A DNA stretch of 64,000 nt from Haladaptatus halobius (GTDB lineage: Archaea; Halobacteriota; Halobacteria; Halobacteriales; Haladaptataceae): contig NZ_CP085335.1 in NCBI RefSeq assembly GCF_020618475.1, forward strand, positions 744,001-808,000. Reading direction: 5' to 3'. Position 1 is the first letter of the stretch. The number at the start of each line of letters is the position of its first letter. Below the pieces are notes generated by a model. That model had not been told where the DNA came from, did not search any database, and was given only the letters and a program-made list of their open reading frames with translations. Shown here piece after piece: positions 34,106 to 43,189 of the stretch. Made by a program: the position numbers and the translations under genes.

Positions 34106-35176
34106 TCACTCCAACCGCGAGCGAACGTACTTCGTCACGTGGTCGTCCATCCGGCGCTTGTACCCGGCCTGCCGTGCGAGACGGTCGAGTTCTCGTGCTA
34201 CGAGACTCCCGTACTGAACCGCTTTCTTCCGCCGCGTCGCCACATCGTCGGGGACGAACCGCCGGGCCACCTCCCTGAGCGCCCACTTTCGTACCCCTTT
34301 GTCGGAGACGAGCATGCGTCCGGACAGTCGAAGCGCGGTCACAACTACTCGGTCGTCCAGCAGTGGCGCGACGGGGTCGACGCCCGCGGCCCGAAGTGCG
34401 AGCACGTCCCGGGGCAACTGCTCGGGGAGGGTTCGAATCGTCTCGCGGACCGCGCCTCGCACCGTCTCGGCCTCGACGCGATGATCCGCGCGGGCGACCT
34501 TCTCGTAGCCGCCGAACAGTTCGTCCGCGCCCTGTCCGACCGCGAGCCGGTCGTACCCGTCCGCCTGCGCTCGCTCGGCGGTCAGGTACAGCGGGAGCGC
34601 GATCTGCACGTCCATCGCGTTCGTGCGTCCGATGGCGCGGGCCACCTCGGGGACGGCGCGTTCGATATCGTCGTGGGCGAGTTCGACCACCCGAACCTCG
34701 CGGCTCATTCGTTCCACCGCGGTTCGGGCGGCCTCCACGTCGTGGCTATCGGGAAATCCCGCGACGTACAGCGGGCAGTCGAAGGCGCTGGCGACGACCG
34801 CCGAATCGACGCCCCCCGAGAACGCCACCGCGAGGTCGGCGTCGGAGACGTCTTTCAGACTCGCGTCGATGGCGTCGCCGACCGCCGATACCGCTTCCGC
34901 CTCGTCCGCGAAGACGGACGGGCCGGGAAGCCGCCAGAGTCGTTCATCCCCGTCTCGCGTCCGGGCGTGGCCCGCCGGAACCGGGTCGGGGCCGTCCAAG
35001 TCGGTCGGGTCGAAACTCCACGCCGTCGGGTCGGTCGATTCGGAGAAGAGCGGGTAGCGTCCGAGCACGTCCCGAACGAGTCGGCCGTCAAGTTCGCCGG
35101 CGAACCCTCGCGTGCCCGGAAGCGGGTTACCCCCATCGATAGCTCGGCGAACGAGGTTCGGGTCTGCGCCCCGCAT
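34106..35176 (-). CDS. Asparagine-synthetase-like protein (C-terminal domain only)
   Basis: Predicted protein of 356 aa. The PP-loop ATP pyrophosphatase motif AVAFSGGVDSAVVAS (about 117-130) and VGQGADELFGGYEKVA mark the synthetase domain of AsnB. No N-terminal Cys2 glutaminase domain is present: the protein starts MRGADPNLVRRAIDGG. It may use free ammonia or amidate another substrate. Its start codon overlaps the stop of the upstream PHP gene by one base, so both are co-translated. Confidence 0.85.
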   Translation of the reverse strand: MRGADPNLVRRAIDGGNPLPGTRGFAGELDGRLVRDVLGRYPLFSESTDPTAWSFDPTDLDGPDPVPAGHARTRDGDERLWRLPGPSVFADEAEAVSAVGDAIDASLKDVSDADLAVAFSGGVDSAVVASAFDCPLYVAGFPDSHDVEAARTAVERMSREVRVVELAHDDIERAVPEVARAIGRTNAMDVQIALPLYLTAERAQADGYDRLAVGQGADELFGGYEKVARADHRVEAETVRGAVRETIRTLPEQLPRDVLALRAAGVDPVAPLLDDRVVVTALRLSGRMLVSDKGVRKWALREVARRFVPDDVATRRKKAVQYGSLVARELDRLARQAGYKRRMDDHVTKYVRSRLE

Positions 35177-35859
35177 CAGCCGAAGAACTGCGCGACGCGG
35201 CTGACAACTCTGCGTTTCGCGCCGCCCGCGGCTTGGCGGAAGCTGATGCGCCACGGCGTTCGTTTCCCCTGCACTTCGGTTCGCCCCTCCGCGATGGCGT
35301 CGAGGATGGCCTGCACGTCGGGTGCGGCGTCGATTCTCGTCACGGCCTGTCCGACCATCTCGCTGATGTGGGCGTCGCTTCCCGCCGTCATCGGAATCCT
35401 ATGTCTGCGGGCGAACGCCTTCGCCCGGCGATTACCCCGTCCGGTCAGCAGGCGCGAGTTGTACACTTCGATGGCGTCCGCCTTGATGAGTTCTGCGCGG
35501 TCGATGTTTGCGACGACGCCGCTTCGGGACTTTTGGAAAGGGTGTGGAACGACGGCGACGCCGCCCTGTTCCCTGATTCGGTCGAGCGTCTCGCCGAACG
35601 ACAACCCCGGCGGAACGCGCTCTCGGACGCCGATTCCGAGGACGTGTCCGGCGCGCGTCGTGATCTCCATGCTCGGAATGCCGACCAGTCCGTAGTCGGG
35701 TGCGCGTTCCGCGACTTCGAGGCTCGCCTCGATCTGGTCGTGGTCGGTGACGGCGATGGCGTCGAGACCGACCGCTTTCGCCTGTTCCAAGATGAGGCCA
35801 ACCGGGTCGCGGCCGTCGTGCGAGAGCGCGGAGTGACAGTGCAACTCGACCGAAAGCAC
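35176..35859 (-). CDS. PHP-domain phosphoesterase
   Basis: Predicted protein of 227 aa. PHP metal motifs are all present: VELHCHSALSHDG (His7, His9), IAVTDHDQIE (Asp-His-Asp), GIPSMEITT (Glu), VVPHPFQ (His), and MTAGSDAHISEMVGQA (Asp-x-His). Standalone PHP proteins are phosphoesterases, e.g. histidinol-phosphatase-like or RNase AM-like. The exact substrate is unclear. It is the first gene of a two-gene operon with the asparagine-synthetase-like gene. Confidence 0.9.
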   Translation of the reverse strand: MLSVELHCHSALSHDGRDPVGLILEQAKAVGLDAIAVTDHDQIEASLEVAERAPDYGLVGIPSMEITTRAGHVLGIGVRERVPPGLSFGETLDRIREQGGVAVVPHPFQKSRSGVVANIDRAELIKADAIEVYNSRLLTGRGNRRAKAFARRHRIPMTAGSDAHISEMVGQAVTRIDAAPDVQAILDAIAEGRTEVQGKRTPWRISFRQAAGGAKRRVVSRVAQFFG

Positions 35860-36299
35860 GACCGACCGTTGGGCGAGTGGGGGGAAAAACGCCTCGGTCT
35901 GCGACGAAGGACGCGTTTTCGTGAAACGGCGTCGACCCTTCTGTGTCCGGAGTAGCGAGTCCTCCCGCTCGAATTCGATAGTAGGTGAGGAATCTCGAAC
36001 CCGTCCTCGGAAGTTACTACGATCGATTCTGGGCGTCGAGTACGGACATCGAAAGCGGCGACATCACTCACGAAACGACTCGAAAGGCAAGTGTTGCACG
36101 AAAAACGGCGACGGCACGGTGCATCGCCGTCGAAGATACGGATAGCGGGGCGTAGACCAGCAATCACAGAGTCATGGTAGGTCGTCGTGGTAGCGTTCCC
36201 TCGCTTATTCTCTCCCTCCTATTTGGAACATCAGAACTACGCGGCCGCTACGTGATGACGTTCGGAACGCAGCCGCGAAAAGGAGCTGATAGCGGAGCA
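35860..36299. other. Interval without recognised gene
   Basis: It contains the promoter of the leftward PHP gene and nothing else I can name. ACGGCGA and TCGCCGT arms occur within 36100-36135. No frame here has convincing composition. Confidence 0.35.
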
Positions 36300-36337
36300 G
36301 AAAGTATTTATCAGGAGGCGACCTCCGTCATCTTAAC

Positions 36338-36355
36338 CGGACGGTAAACCGTCCG
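36338..36355. promoter_or_regulatory. Perfect palindrome CGGACGG-TAAA-CCGTCCG (operator candidate)
   Basis: It lies between a TATA-like AGTATTTAT (36303-36311) and the ATG at 36366, near the expected transcription start. A smaller repeat GGAGG-CGA-CCTCC (36314-36326) sits just before it. The shape resembles a TetR-family operator, but no such regulator is adjacent. Confidence 0.55.
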
Positions 36356-36365
36356 TGACCACAAA

Positions 36366-36527
36366 ATGAACGCCCTCCACACATTCCCCGAGCGAATCGC
36401 CGTAAAATCAGTCACATTCGCGTTGACCCCCGTCGCAATTCTCATCGTGGCGATGGCCCTCATCTTCGAAGGACGATTCACCGAGTCGGTATCGTGGGTC
36501 TTCGGCGATTGGAGAGATCCGCTTTAA
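36366..36527 (+). CDS. 53-aa single-helix membrane microprotein
   Basis: ATG 36366 to TAA 36525-36527. Sequence starts MNALHTFPERIAVKSVTFAL, has one membrane helix (about 17-37, with PVAILIVAMALIFEG), and ends WVFGDWRDPL. Third codon positions are mostly G/C, as expected for a real gene here. A promoter and palindromic operator precede it. It matches nothing I know. It could also be a decayed 5' end of a larger transporter gene. Confidence 0.55.
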   Translation: MNALHTFPERIAVKSVTFALTPVAILIVAMALIFEGRFTESVSWVFGDWRDPL

Positions 36528-37010
36528 GAGATAGACCTCGATGGAACCGATCGAAACACACGGTTAGAGGGATCGTTTCGATTGTAACACCGTTTTCCCC
36601 TCGAGACGAGGTGAGCGTCCGTAACTCGAACGGCACGGATTTTCGTTCGGCTCGTCGTGGCGAGCCTTACAGCGAGAGTCGCTACTACCGTGGGTTCGGA
36701 ATGTGACGGTATAATTGACGAGAAAGACCTCGATACGAAGAACGGTTACTCTTCTATGGCACGAGAATGGCACCTGACGGGCCTGACGCGAGTTAGACCG
36801 AACACCGCAAACACTTTCGAAACCGATTCTGTGATCCCCCGTACTTCGTACGATGGCCGCATATCGGACAGGCGGCGGAGTCTTCGTCCGCCGCGGTGGG
36901 GTGTACGCGCTTTTGTTTGCGTGAACCACCAGGTTTAATGTACTTTCCTATCTTGAGTAACAACATAGATAATCAAAATTACTAACTTGCTCAAGTGAGA
37001 GCGGAACACT
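36528..37010. other. Interval without recognised gene; one strong hairpin
   Basis: No convincing gene. GCGGCGGA (36872-36879) and TCCGCCGC (36887-36894) form a perfect 8-bp stem that could terminate transcription. The right end is AT-rich (36935-37000) and should contain the promoter of the 88-aa HTH protein. Confidence 0.4.
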
Positions 37011-37277
37011 ATGAAACGGAGGTCTGGAACTAGCGTCACCAAGCCACCGGAAACGTATCTCCCACCAACGACCGAGTTTTCAGTCGAGGAAATCGTCGAG
37101 ATTGCTAGCGAGGCAAGGACGCTCTTCGAAGTGTGCCAACGGACGCGCCTCTCGCGGCAAACCATCCGAAAATTACTCCGCGCTTCTGAGGCGTATCACG
37201 AAGTCGAGTTCGGGTTCGGAAACGACGTGGAAAGCTCGATTACCCGTCTCGAGAAATTGAGAGAGGAGTTCGGGTAG
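37011..37277 (+). CDS. Small HTH protein, family unknown
   Basis: Predicted protein of 88 aa. Residues about 25-62 look like a helix-turn-helix: FSVEEIVEIASEARTLFEVC, then RTRLSRQTIRKLLRA as recognition helix. The tail ESSITRLEKLREEFG may be a short coiled coil. It is likely a small DNA-binding protein. No neighbour shares an operon with it. Confidence 0.68.
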   Translation: MKRRSGTSVTKPPETYLPPTTEFSVEEIVEIASEARTLFEVCQRTRLSRQTIRKLLRASEAYHEVEFGFGNDVESSITRLEKLREEFG

Positions 37278-37721
37278 TATTTTCGTAGCCGCCGCGGAAG
37301 CGCGCTGGTTCGACTTCGTCGTGCGGTTCACGCCTATTTTACCCCGTACAGACGGAATCTATCCACAGTCGGACCGTACTACAACTATTGATTACCGCGT
37401 GTTATTTTCTAATTCTGTTAGTTAAGTTTATGACCGATCGGGAGGGACACTGAACTGCCCCTCTAAAGGGCAAAAAACGATAGCCAGTGACCGTGGCAGA
37501 CGGACAAGGAAAGAATGGGCTTCACCTCCCTTCGTTTTGATTTTCCGGTGGTGAATGTAGTGAGAGCCGTCGGCCAATTTCGCACCGTCGGACAGACGCT
37601 CACCCTTCGGACGACCTCCGGGTGTCGAACCCGGCCGCTGTTCGTTCGAGTCACCGTTTTCTTCGTGTCGCGGTACCTCGAAGCATCGGTGTTCAAGGAG
37701 TAGCACGTTCGTGCACATAGA
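37278..37721. other. Interval with a possible non-coding transcript
   Basis: No convincing protein gene. A TATA-like GTTAAGTTTA (37421-37430) would start transcription near 37451, just before a small hairpin GCCC-CTCTAAA-GGGC (37457-37471). On the opposite strand CCGGGT and ACCCGG arms (about 37630) resemble a T-arm, but no tRNA can be folded around them. An unannotated RNA is possible but unproven. Confidence 0.3.
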
Positions 37722-37737
37722 AAGGCATTAATCCGCC

Positions 37738-37754
37738 CTGTCTGTACAGGACAG
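37738..37754. promoter_or_regulatory. CTGT/ACAG palindromic site in the purL promoter
   Basis: CTGTCTGTACAGGACAG contains CTGTC...GACAG arms and a central CTGTACAG palindrome. It lies between a TATA-like GCATTAATCC (37725-37734) and the ATG at 37758, so a bound protein would block initiation. Confidence 0.5.
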
Positions 37755-37757
37755 TGA

Positions 37758-39878
37758 ATGAGCCTGTCCGAGTCCGACCGAGAGTTGGTCGTCGCCGAAC
37801 TCGGCCGCGACCCGACTCCGGCCGAGGAAGCGCTGTTCGAGAACCTCTGGAGCGAACACTGTGCGTATCGTTCGTCGCGTCCCCTACTGTCGGCGTTCGA
37901 GTCGGAGAGCGATGACGTGGTCGTCGGCCCCGGCGACGACGCCGCGGTCGTCGCGCTCGATAACGAGACCTACATCACGATGGGTATCGAGAGCCACAAC
38001 CACCCCTCCTACGTCGACCCCTACGACGGCGCGGCGACAGGCGTCGGCGGCATCGTCCGCGACACGCTCTCGATGGGTGCCTACCCCATTGCGCTCGCGG
38101 ACAGCCTCTACTTCGGCGGATTCGACCGCGAACACTCCCGCTACCTGCTGGAAGGGGTGGTCGAAGGTATCGCCGACTATGGGAACTCCATCGGGGTTCC
38201 GACGGTGACGGGGAGCACGCAGTTCCACCCCGACTACGAGGGAAACCCCCTCGTCAACGTGGCCTGCATCGGACTGCTCCCGGCCGACCGCCTCGTTACG
38301 GCGAACGCGCAGACGGCGGGCAATAAGCTCGTCCTCGTCGGCAACGCGACCGGTCGGGACGGACTCGGCGGCGCGAGCTTCGCTAGCGAAGACCTCTCGG
38401 AGGACGCCGAAACCGAAGACCGTCCCGCGGTGCAGGTCGGCGACCCGTACACTGAGAAACTGCTCATCGAAGCGAACGAGGAACTCGTCAACGGTGGGCT
38501 CGTGGAATCGGCCCGCGACCTCGGCGCGGCGGGCCTCGGCGGCGCGTCCAGCGAGTTGGTTGCGAAGGGCGGTCTCGGAGCCGACATCGAACTCGACCGC
38601 GTCCACCAGCGCGAACCGAACATGAACGCGCTCGAAATCCTACTCGCGGAGTCCCAAGAACGAATGTGCTACGAGGTTCGCCCCGAAAACGTCGACGCGG
38701 TGGCCGCCATCGCCGAGAAGTACGACCTCGGCTGTTCGGTCATCGGCGACGTGACCGAGGGGAACTACGTCTGCTCGTTCGAGGGCGAGGCGGTCGTGGA
38801 CGTGCCCGCCGAGTTCATCGGCGACGGCGCGCCGATGAACGACCTGCCCGCAACGGAACCGACACGACGCGAACGCGACTTGCCCGACGCAGATCTTCAC
38901 GAGGCGTTCGACGCGGTCGTCGGCTCACCCAACTGCGCGAGCAAACGGTGGGTCTACCGGCAGTACGACCACGAAGTGCAGACCCGCACCGCGATCGCGC
39001 CGGGCGACGACGCGGCGGTGCTCGCCATCAGGGACGCGAACCTCGCCCTCGCCTTCTCCGCGGGCGCGAACCCGCACTGGACGACCGCCGCGCCCTACGA
39101 CGGTGCTCGCGCCGTCGCGCTCGAAAACGCGACGAACCTCGCGGCGAAGGGCGCACACCCTCTCGCGGCGGTGGACTGCCTGAACGGCGGCAACCCCGAA
39201 AAGCCGGACGTGTACGGTGGGTTCAAGGGAATCGTTGACGGTCTCGCGGACATGTGCAGCGCCCTCGCGGTTCCCATCGTCGGCGGGAACGTCTCGCTCT
39301 ACAACGACTCACCGAGCGGCCCGATTCCGCCGACGCCGACGCTGGCGATGGCTGGCACGACCGCCGACTACGACGCTCCGCCGGCCAAACTTTCGGGAGA
39401 CGGTACCCTGCTCCTCGTCGGCGAACCCTCCGGCGCACTCGGCGGGTCGGAGTACCTCGCGCAGGTCGGCGGGAGCGACCGTTTCCCCGAACTCCCCGAG
39501 AACGCCCGCGAACTCGTCGCTCGCCTGCGCGAAGTCGCTACGCAGGAAGGAACGCTCGCGATGCACGACGTGAGCGACGGCGGTCTCGCGGTGACGCTAG
39601 CCGAGATAATCTCCGATGACGCGGGCGCGTCGGTGTCGCTTTCGGGCGATGCGACCGCCGCGGAACTGCTGTTCAACGAACTCCCCGGACGAGTCGTGGT
39701 CGAGACGACCGCCCCCGAGGACGTATTCCGCGCGTTCGACGGCGTCGCACCGGTCGCCGAAATCGGCGCGGCGAACGACTCCGGCATGCTCAAGATCGAG
39801 GTCGGCGACGAGGAGCTTCGCCGTTCGGCCAGTGAGATTGCCGGACTTCGAGACGTGCTCGCCCGAGACCTAGAGTAG
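37758..39878 (+). CDS. purL: Phosphoribosylformylglycinamidine synthase, subunit PurL
   Basis: Predicted protein of 706 aa, the small-type PurL that works with PurS and PurQ in step four of purine synthesis. Motifs: [15 protein letters not shown] (catalytic His), [51 protein letters not shown], and the second half with [13 protein letters not shown] and [15 protein letters not shown]. purS and purQ are not in the window. The ATG is near-leaderless behind a palindromic site. Confidence 0.96.
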   Translation: MSLSESDRELVVAELGRDPTPAEEALFENLWSEHCAYRSSRPLLSAFESESDDVVVGPGDDAAVVALDNETYITMGIESHNHPSYVDPYDGAATGVGGIVRDTLSMGAYPIALADSLYFGGFDREHSRYLLEGVVEGIADYGNSIGVPTVTGSTQFHPDYEGNPLVNVACIGLLPADRLVTANAQTAGNKLVLVGNATGRDGLGGASFASEDLSEDAETEDRPAVQVGDPYTEKLLIEANEELVNGGLVESARDLGAAGLGGASSELVAKGGLGADIELDRVHQREPNMNALEILLAESQERMCYEVRPENVDAVAAIAEKYDLGCSVIGDVTEGNYVCSFEGEAVVDVPAEFIGDGAPMNDLPATEPTRRERDLPDADLHEAFDAVVGSPNCASKRWVYRQYDHEVQTRTAIAPGDDAAVLAIRDANLALAFSAGANPHWTTAAPYDGARAVALENATNLAAKGAHPLAAVDCLNGGNPEKPDVYGGFKGIVDGLADMCSALAVPIVGGNVSLYNDSPSGPIPPTPTLAMAGTTADYDAPPAKLSGDGTLLLVGEPSGALGGSEYLAQVGGSDRFPELPENARELVARLREVATQEGTLAMHDVSDGGLAVTLAEIISDDAGASVSLSGDATAAELLFNELPGRVVVETTAPEDVFRAFDGVAPVAEIGAANDSGMLKIEVGDEELRRSASEIAGLRDVLARDLE

Positions 39879-40172
39879 TGCGGTTTCGATTCCGGAACCG
39901 CAGTAGGCCTCGAAATTGTCACATAAAATATACAACCCACCGCTATTCGTTGCGGATACGGTCCCTCGTTCGCGTCGTGCGGCCCCTCGACGGTGCTGCG
40001 TTCTCGTTCGTCGGCTGGTCGCTTCGGAGTTGATCGCCGTCGTCGGCTATTCGGTCGGTCTAACGGGCCGAAAAATCGAAGCGACGACCGGGTTCGAAAC
40101 GGAAGCCTAATTTCCGGCGTTCAGTCTCGAACGCGGCGGACAGTTCGGAGAACGTCGAGAAGAGGTCGGTGC

Positions 40173-40316
40173 TCAGAGCAACAGCGGGACGCCGAACGTG
40201 ACGACCAGTCCGACGACGAGGACGAGCAGTCCGGTCGTCACCTGGCTCATCGTAAAGTCCTGCTGCGGTGCCGTCACTCGGTCTCTCTCTTCGGCGTCGT
40301 ACTCGTGACCACTCAT
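40173..40316 (-). CDS. 47-aa membrane protein (DUF7550-like)
   Basis: ATG 40316 to TGA 40173-40175. A charged N-terminus (MSGHEYDAEERDRVTAPQQ) is followed by one membrane helix LLVLVVGLVVTFGVPLLL to the very end. It resembles a widespread haloarchaeal small-protein family known only as a DUF (DUF7550 as I recall). It is too short for usual gene calls. The 290 bp between purL and this gene hold nothing else I can see. Confidence 0.72.
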   Translation of the reverse strand: MSGHEYDAEERDRVTAPQQDFTMSQVTTGLLVLVVGLVVTFGVPLLL

Positions 40317-41019
40317 ACCCGGAGTTGTGGGTGCCCGGTACTTCGATGTATCGGTGTTAGTATCGCGTTACGAGGGAGGTATTCGAATTGGGGTGGTAAC
40401 TCGTCGGTCGTTGCGGGCGCTTTCGTCGTGATGAGCGAGTTATCGCAGTGAAGTTCTTGGAGTGAAGTCGTCCCGGAAAGCCCCCGCACGCTCGACTACC
40501 GGAAGCCGTTCCTGCTCGCTCACGTCGTTCGCTGCGCGGGCGTGCGACTTCCGTGATCACCCTCACTGCGTTCGCGTGACTCGCACGTCTCGCTGCGCTC
40601 CTCGGTTCAGTCGCGTTGCTCCCTCACCGTGCGGTACTTAGCTGGCGAGAGCGAAGCTCTCGCTGCCTCCCCCTCACTCACATTCGTTCACTCGCGAGAG
40701 CGTCATCGTGCTTCGCCGACTGCCCGGCCCTTTCAGTCCCCCCGACCGCCACAGCCACCGCACCTCGTCCTCCCCAACCTCCTCGCTCCCTACGGTCGCT
40801 CGTCCCTCGCGTGACGGCCAGACAGCCTCTCGGACGACCGCCGTCCTCGGGCCCGCCGGCGCACGCGCCGGGCGGAGAAATCGACGCTCTACGGCTACGG
40901 TGGCCACTTCTACACCGGGTGACCCATTGGGCCACCGGATCAGCAACTGAACGGTCGGTCGCCAACGCTACCTCAAACCGATCCCTTTTGACGACCGACT
41001 CCCTACCGTCTTCCAATCG
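40317..41019. other. Long intergenic region with hairpin and dispersed repeat
   Basis: No gene. It holds Ser/Arg-codon-like low-complexity DNA, a perfect hairpin GCGAGAGC-GAA-GCTCTCGC (40645-40663), and a repeat copy at 40742-40870. The last 60 bp include the promoter region of hisF. Confidence 0.5.
40742..40870. repeat. Dispersed intergenic repeat, copy 1
   Basis: It shares with 52444-52575 an ordered set of blocks: CCGC-rich lead, CCTCCCCAACC, TCGCTCCCTA(T)CGGTCGCTC, TCCCTCG, then a GC-rich CCGCC tail. Both copies are in intergenic DNA in the same orientation. Confidence 0.6.
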
Positions 41020-41835
41020 ATGACCCTCACCAAGCGAATTGTTCCGTGCATCGACGTGGACGTGGACGAGGACGGGAACCCGGCGGTCTACACCGGCGTC
41101 AACTTCGAAGACCTCCGGTACACCGGCGACCCGGTGGAGATGGCCCGGCGGTACAACGAGGCGGGCGCGGACGAGTTCGTCTTCCTCGACATCACGGCCA
41201 GCACGGAGGGGCGCGAGACGATGCTCGGCGTGGTCTCCGCGGTGGCCGACGAGGTGTTCATCCCCCTCACCGTCGGGGGCGGCATCCGCACGCGCGAAGA
41301 CATCAAAGAGACGCTCCGCGCCGGCGCGGACAAGGTCTCCATCAACACCGCCGCGCTGGAACGCCCGGAACTCGTCACCGAGGGCGCGGAGGCGTTCGGC
41401 AACCAATGCATTGTCATCAGCGTGGACGCCCGCAGGCGATTCGACGAGGAGGGCGAACACTACGCGCAGGTCGACGGCGAATCCTGCTGGTTCGAGTGCA
41501 CCGTCAAGGGCGGCCGTGAAGGAACCGGCGTGGACGTGGTCGAGTGGGCGACGGAAGCCGAATCGCGCGGCGCTGGCGAACTGTTCGTCAACTCCATCGA
41601 CGCCGACGGGACGAAAGATGGCTACGACGTACCACTGACGAGAGCGGTCTGCGACGCCGTCTCCACGCCGGTCATCGCCTCTTCGGGTTGCGGCGGTCCG
41701 GAGGACGCCTACGAGGTGTTCACCGAGGCGAACGCGGACGCGGCGCTCGCGGCTTCCATCTTCCACTACGGCGAATTCTCGATTCGGGAGGTCAAGGAGT
41801 ACCTCGCGGAGCGCGACGTACCGGTTCGGCTGTAG
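41020..41835 (+). CDS. hisF: Imidazole glycerol phosphate synthase, cyclase subunit
   Basis: Predicted protein of 271 aa, a (beta/alpha)8 barrel which closes the imidazole ring using ammonia from HisH. Key residues: Asp12 in [15 protein letters not shown], the phosphate sites [20 protein letters not shown] and [14 protein letters not shown], and the acid [14 protein letters not shown]. Other his genes are not nearby, as usual in haloarchaea. Confidence 0.96.
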   Translation: MTLTKRIVPCIDVDVDEDGNPAVYTGVNFEDLRYTGDPVEMARRYNEAGADEFVFLDITASTEGRETMLGVVSAVADEVFIPLTVGGGIRTREDIKETLRAGADKVSINTAALERPELVTEGAEAFGNQCIVISVDARRRFDEEGEHYAQVDGESCWFECTVKGGREGTGVDVVEWATEAESRGAGELFVNSIDADGTKDGYDVPLTRAVCDAVSTPVIASSGCGGPEDAYEVFTEANADAALAASIFHYGEFSIREVKEYLAERDVPVRL

Positions 41836-41857
41836 TCTCCGCTCGGTCGACCGACGC

Positions 41858-41872
41858 GACCGCTTCGCGGTC
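41858..41872. terminator. Hairpin between convergent hisF and trmB
   Basis: GACCGC-TTC-GCGGTC, a 6-bp perfect stem, lies in the 43-bp space between the two stop codons. It could serve both strands. Confidence 0.4.
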
Positions 41873-41878
41873 CGGTGT

Positions 41879-42667
41879 TCATTCGGTCGTTCCAGTGCCG
41901 CCACCCCGCTCCGCGAGCAACTCGCGTATCCAAGTGGCGAATCCGTGGTCGTGGCCGTGAGTCCACACCGCCGTCTCCTCCGTCACCTCTGGAAGGTCGC
42001 TCTCCTCGACGCCGCTGGCGAGAATCGCGCGATGGTCGACCAGCGCCAACTGTCCCGGCCACTTCTTCTCGACTTTATCCGTCTGCTCCAGTTTTTCCGT
42101 GACCGTAATGTGTGCGTTCGGGACAGCCTGCCCGATGCGTTCCCCTACCGACTCCGACGGTGCCTCCACCGTGACGGCGACGCCGCGGTCGGTGGCGGCC
42201 GCCAGTCGGTCGAGCACCCGATCTCTGAGCACCGTCTTTTCGGCGACGATGAACGCGACGCTGTCTTCCGCGTCGTCGAGCAGCGCCACCAGCCTGTTGC
42301 TCACGTGTTCCGCGTCCCCGACCGCCCACACCCCTTTGTCCTCCCCCGTCTCCGTCGACTCTACTTCTTCGAGCGCAGCGTTCGCCGCCTCGATGTTGGC
42401 GTGATAGTTCCGTCGGCCCACGTCGAACGCCTCGTCCTTGGGAACCGCCCTGTACTCCCGCGGGTCGGACTCTTGGATGTCCGCCAATCCACGCTTGTGG
42501 AGACGTTCGACCGTGTCGTAGACACGCGACCGAGGAACCTCGGAGAGTTGGCTGATATCCTTCGCGGTGGTCTTGGGAACGCGAGTGAGCGCGACGAAAC
42601 ACTTCGCCTCGTACTCGGTCAACCCCAAATTCTCCAACGCGCTGACCGCCTCGCGTTCGCCAGTCAT
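41879..42667 (-). CDS. TrmB-family transcriptional regulator
   Basis: Predicted protein of 262 aa. N-terminal winged helix of the TrmB type: LENLGLTEYEAKCFVALTRV, KDISQLSEVPRSRVYDTVERLHKRGLADIQ. The C-terminal part has the phospholipase-D-like strand pattern (VAFIVAEKTVLRDRVLDRL) seen in sugar-responsive TrmB proteins. It ends with many His/Thr residues (VWTHGHDHGFATWI). A TATA-like GGGTTTATCC lies about 26 bp upstream of the ATG, so the gene is leaderless. Effector unknown. Confidence 0.87.
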   Translation of the reverse strand: MTGEREAVSALENLGLTEYEAKCFVALTRVPKTTAKDISQLSEVPRSRVYDTVERLHKRGLADIQESDPREYRAVPKDEAFDVGRRNYHANIEAANAALEEVESTETGEDKGVWAVGDAEHVSNRLVALLDDAEDSVAFIVAEKTVLRDRVLDRLAAATDRGVAVTVEAPSESVGERIGQAVPNAHITVTEKLEQTDKVEKKWPGQLALVDHRAILASGVEESDLPEVTEETAVWTHGHDHGFATWIRELLAERGGGTGTTE

Positions 42668-42712
42668 GGGACGAGTAACGGAGCGACGGATAAACCCGCG
42701 TTGGCGGCGAGG

Positions 42713-43072
42713 CTACCGTCGCTGCTCGACCAGTCGGAGGAGCACTCGAACTCGTCCGACGCGCTCCGCAAGCGAAACTGTGTGTCGCTTTTGATCGTAC
42801 TCCACGACGCTCGCGTCCGCAAGTTTCGGGACATGTTTGTGATAGAGCGATAGATAGATTCGCTTTACCTCCTCGACCGGAACGTCCGATAGCCGCGACT
42901 CGTATTCCCGCACCGCGACCTCGTCCGCCAAGTCGGCCAACGCGATAGGCGACCCGTGCGTTTCGATGCATCGAAGGATGCAACGACGGCGTCGATGTGC
43001 GACGATGTCGAACTGCTCGTCGAGGGGAAGGGTTTCTCCGATCGTACGAACGTCGCGTTCGGTATCCATCAT
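42713..43072 (-). CDS. DUF7344-type winged-helix regulator
   Basis: Predicted protein of 119 aa. DUF7344-like HTH: LDEQFDIVAHRRRRCILRCI, ALADLADEVAVREYESR, VKRIYLSLYHKHVPKLADAS, VVEYDQKRHTVSLAE. An ATG at 43114 would be in frame, but the TATA box (CTTAAATAT on the minus strand at 43092-43100) shows that transcription starts near 43070. ATG 43072 or 43069 is therefore used. A larger relative with membrane helices is at 61417. Confidence 0.8.
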   Translation of the reverse strand: MMDTERDVRTIGETLPLDEQFDIVAHRRRRCILRCIETHGSPIALADLADEVAVREYESRLSDVPVEEVKRIYLSLYHKHVPKLADASVVEYDQKRHTVSLAERVGRVRVLLRLVEQRR

Positions 43073-43189
43073 CGCGTCGTAGCAGACGACGATATTTAAG
43101 TAAACTGTCATCATTGGCGGTGCAACGCGCCGTTTACTACGGAGATAACAACGCCGAGAACCGCGGAAGATGCGCCGTGAGTCCGGCGC

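Noticed and set aside
37600-37660. T-arm-like sequence on the minus strand (CCGGGTTCGACACCCGG)
   Set aside because: No acceptor stem, D arm or anticodon arm can be placed around it, so it is not a tRNA.
37428-37718. Minus-strand frame of 96 codons
   Set aside because: Mixed codon use and no recognisable domain. It overlaps the possible RNA region. Not supported as a gene.
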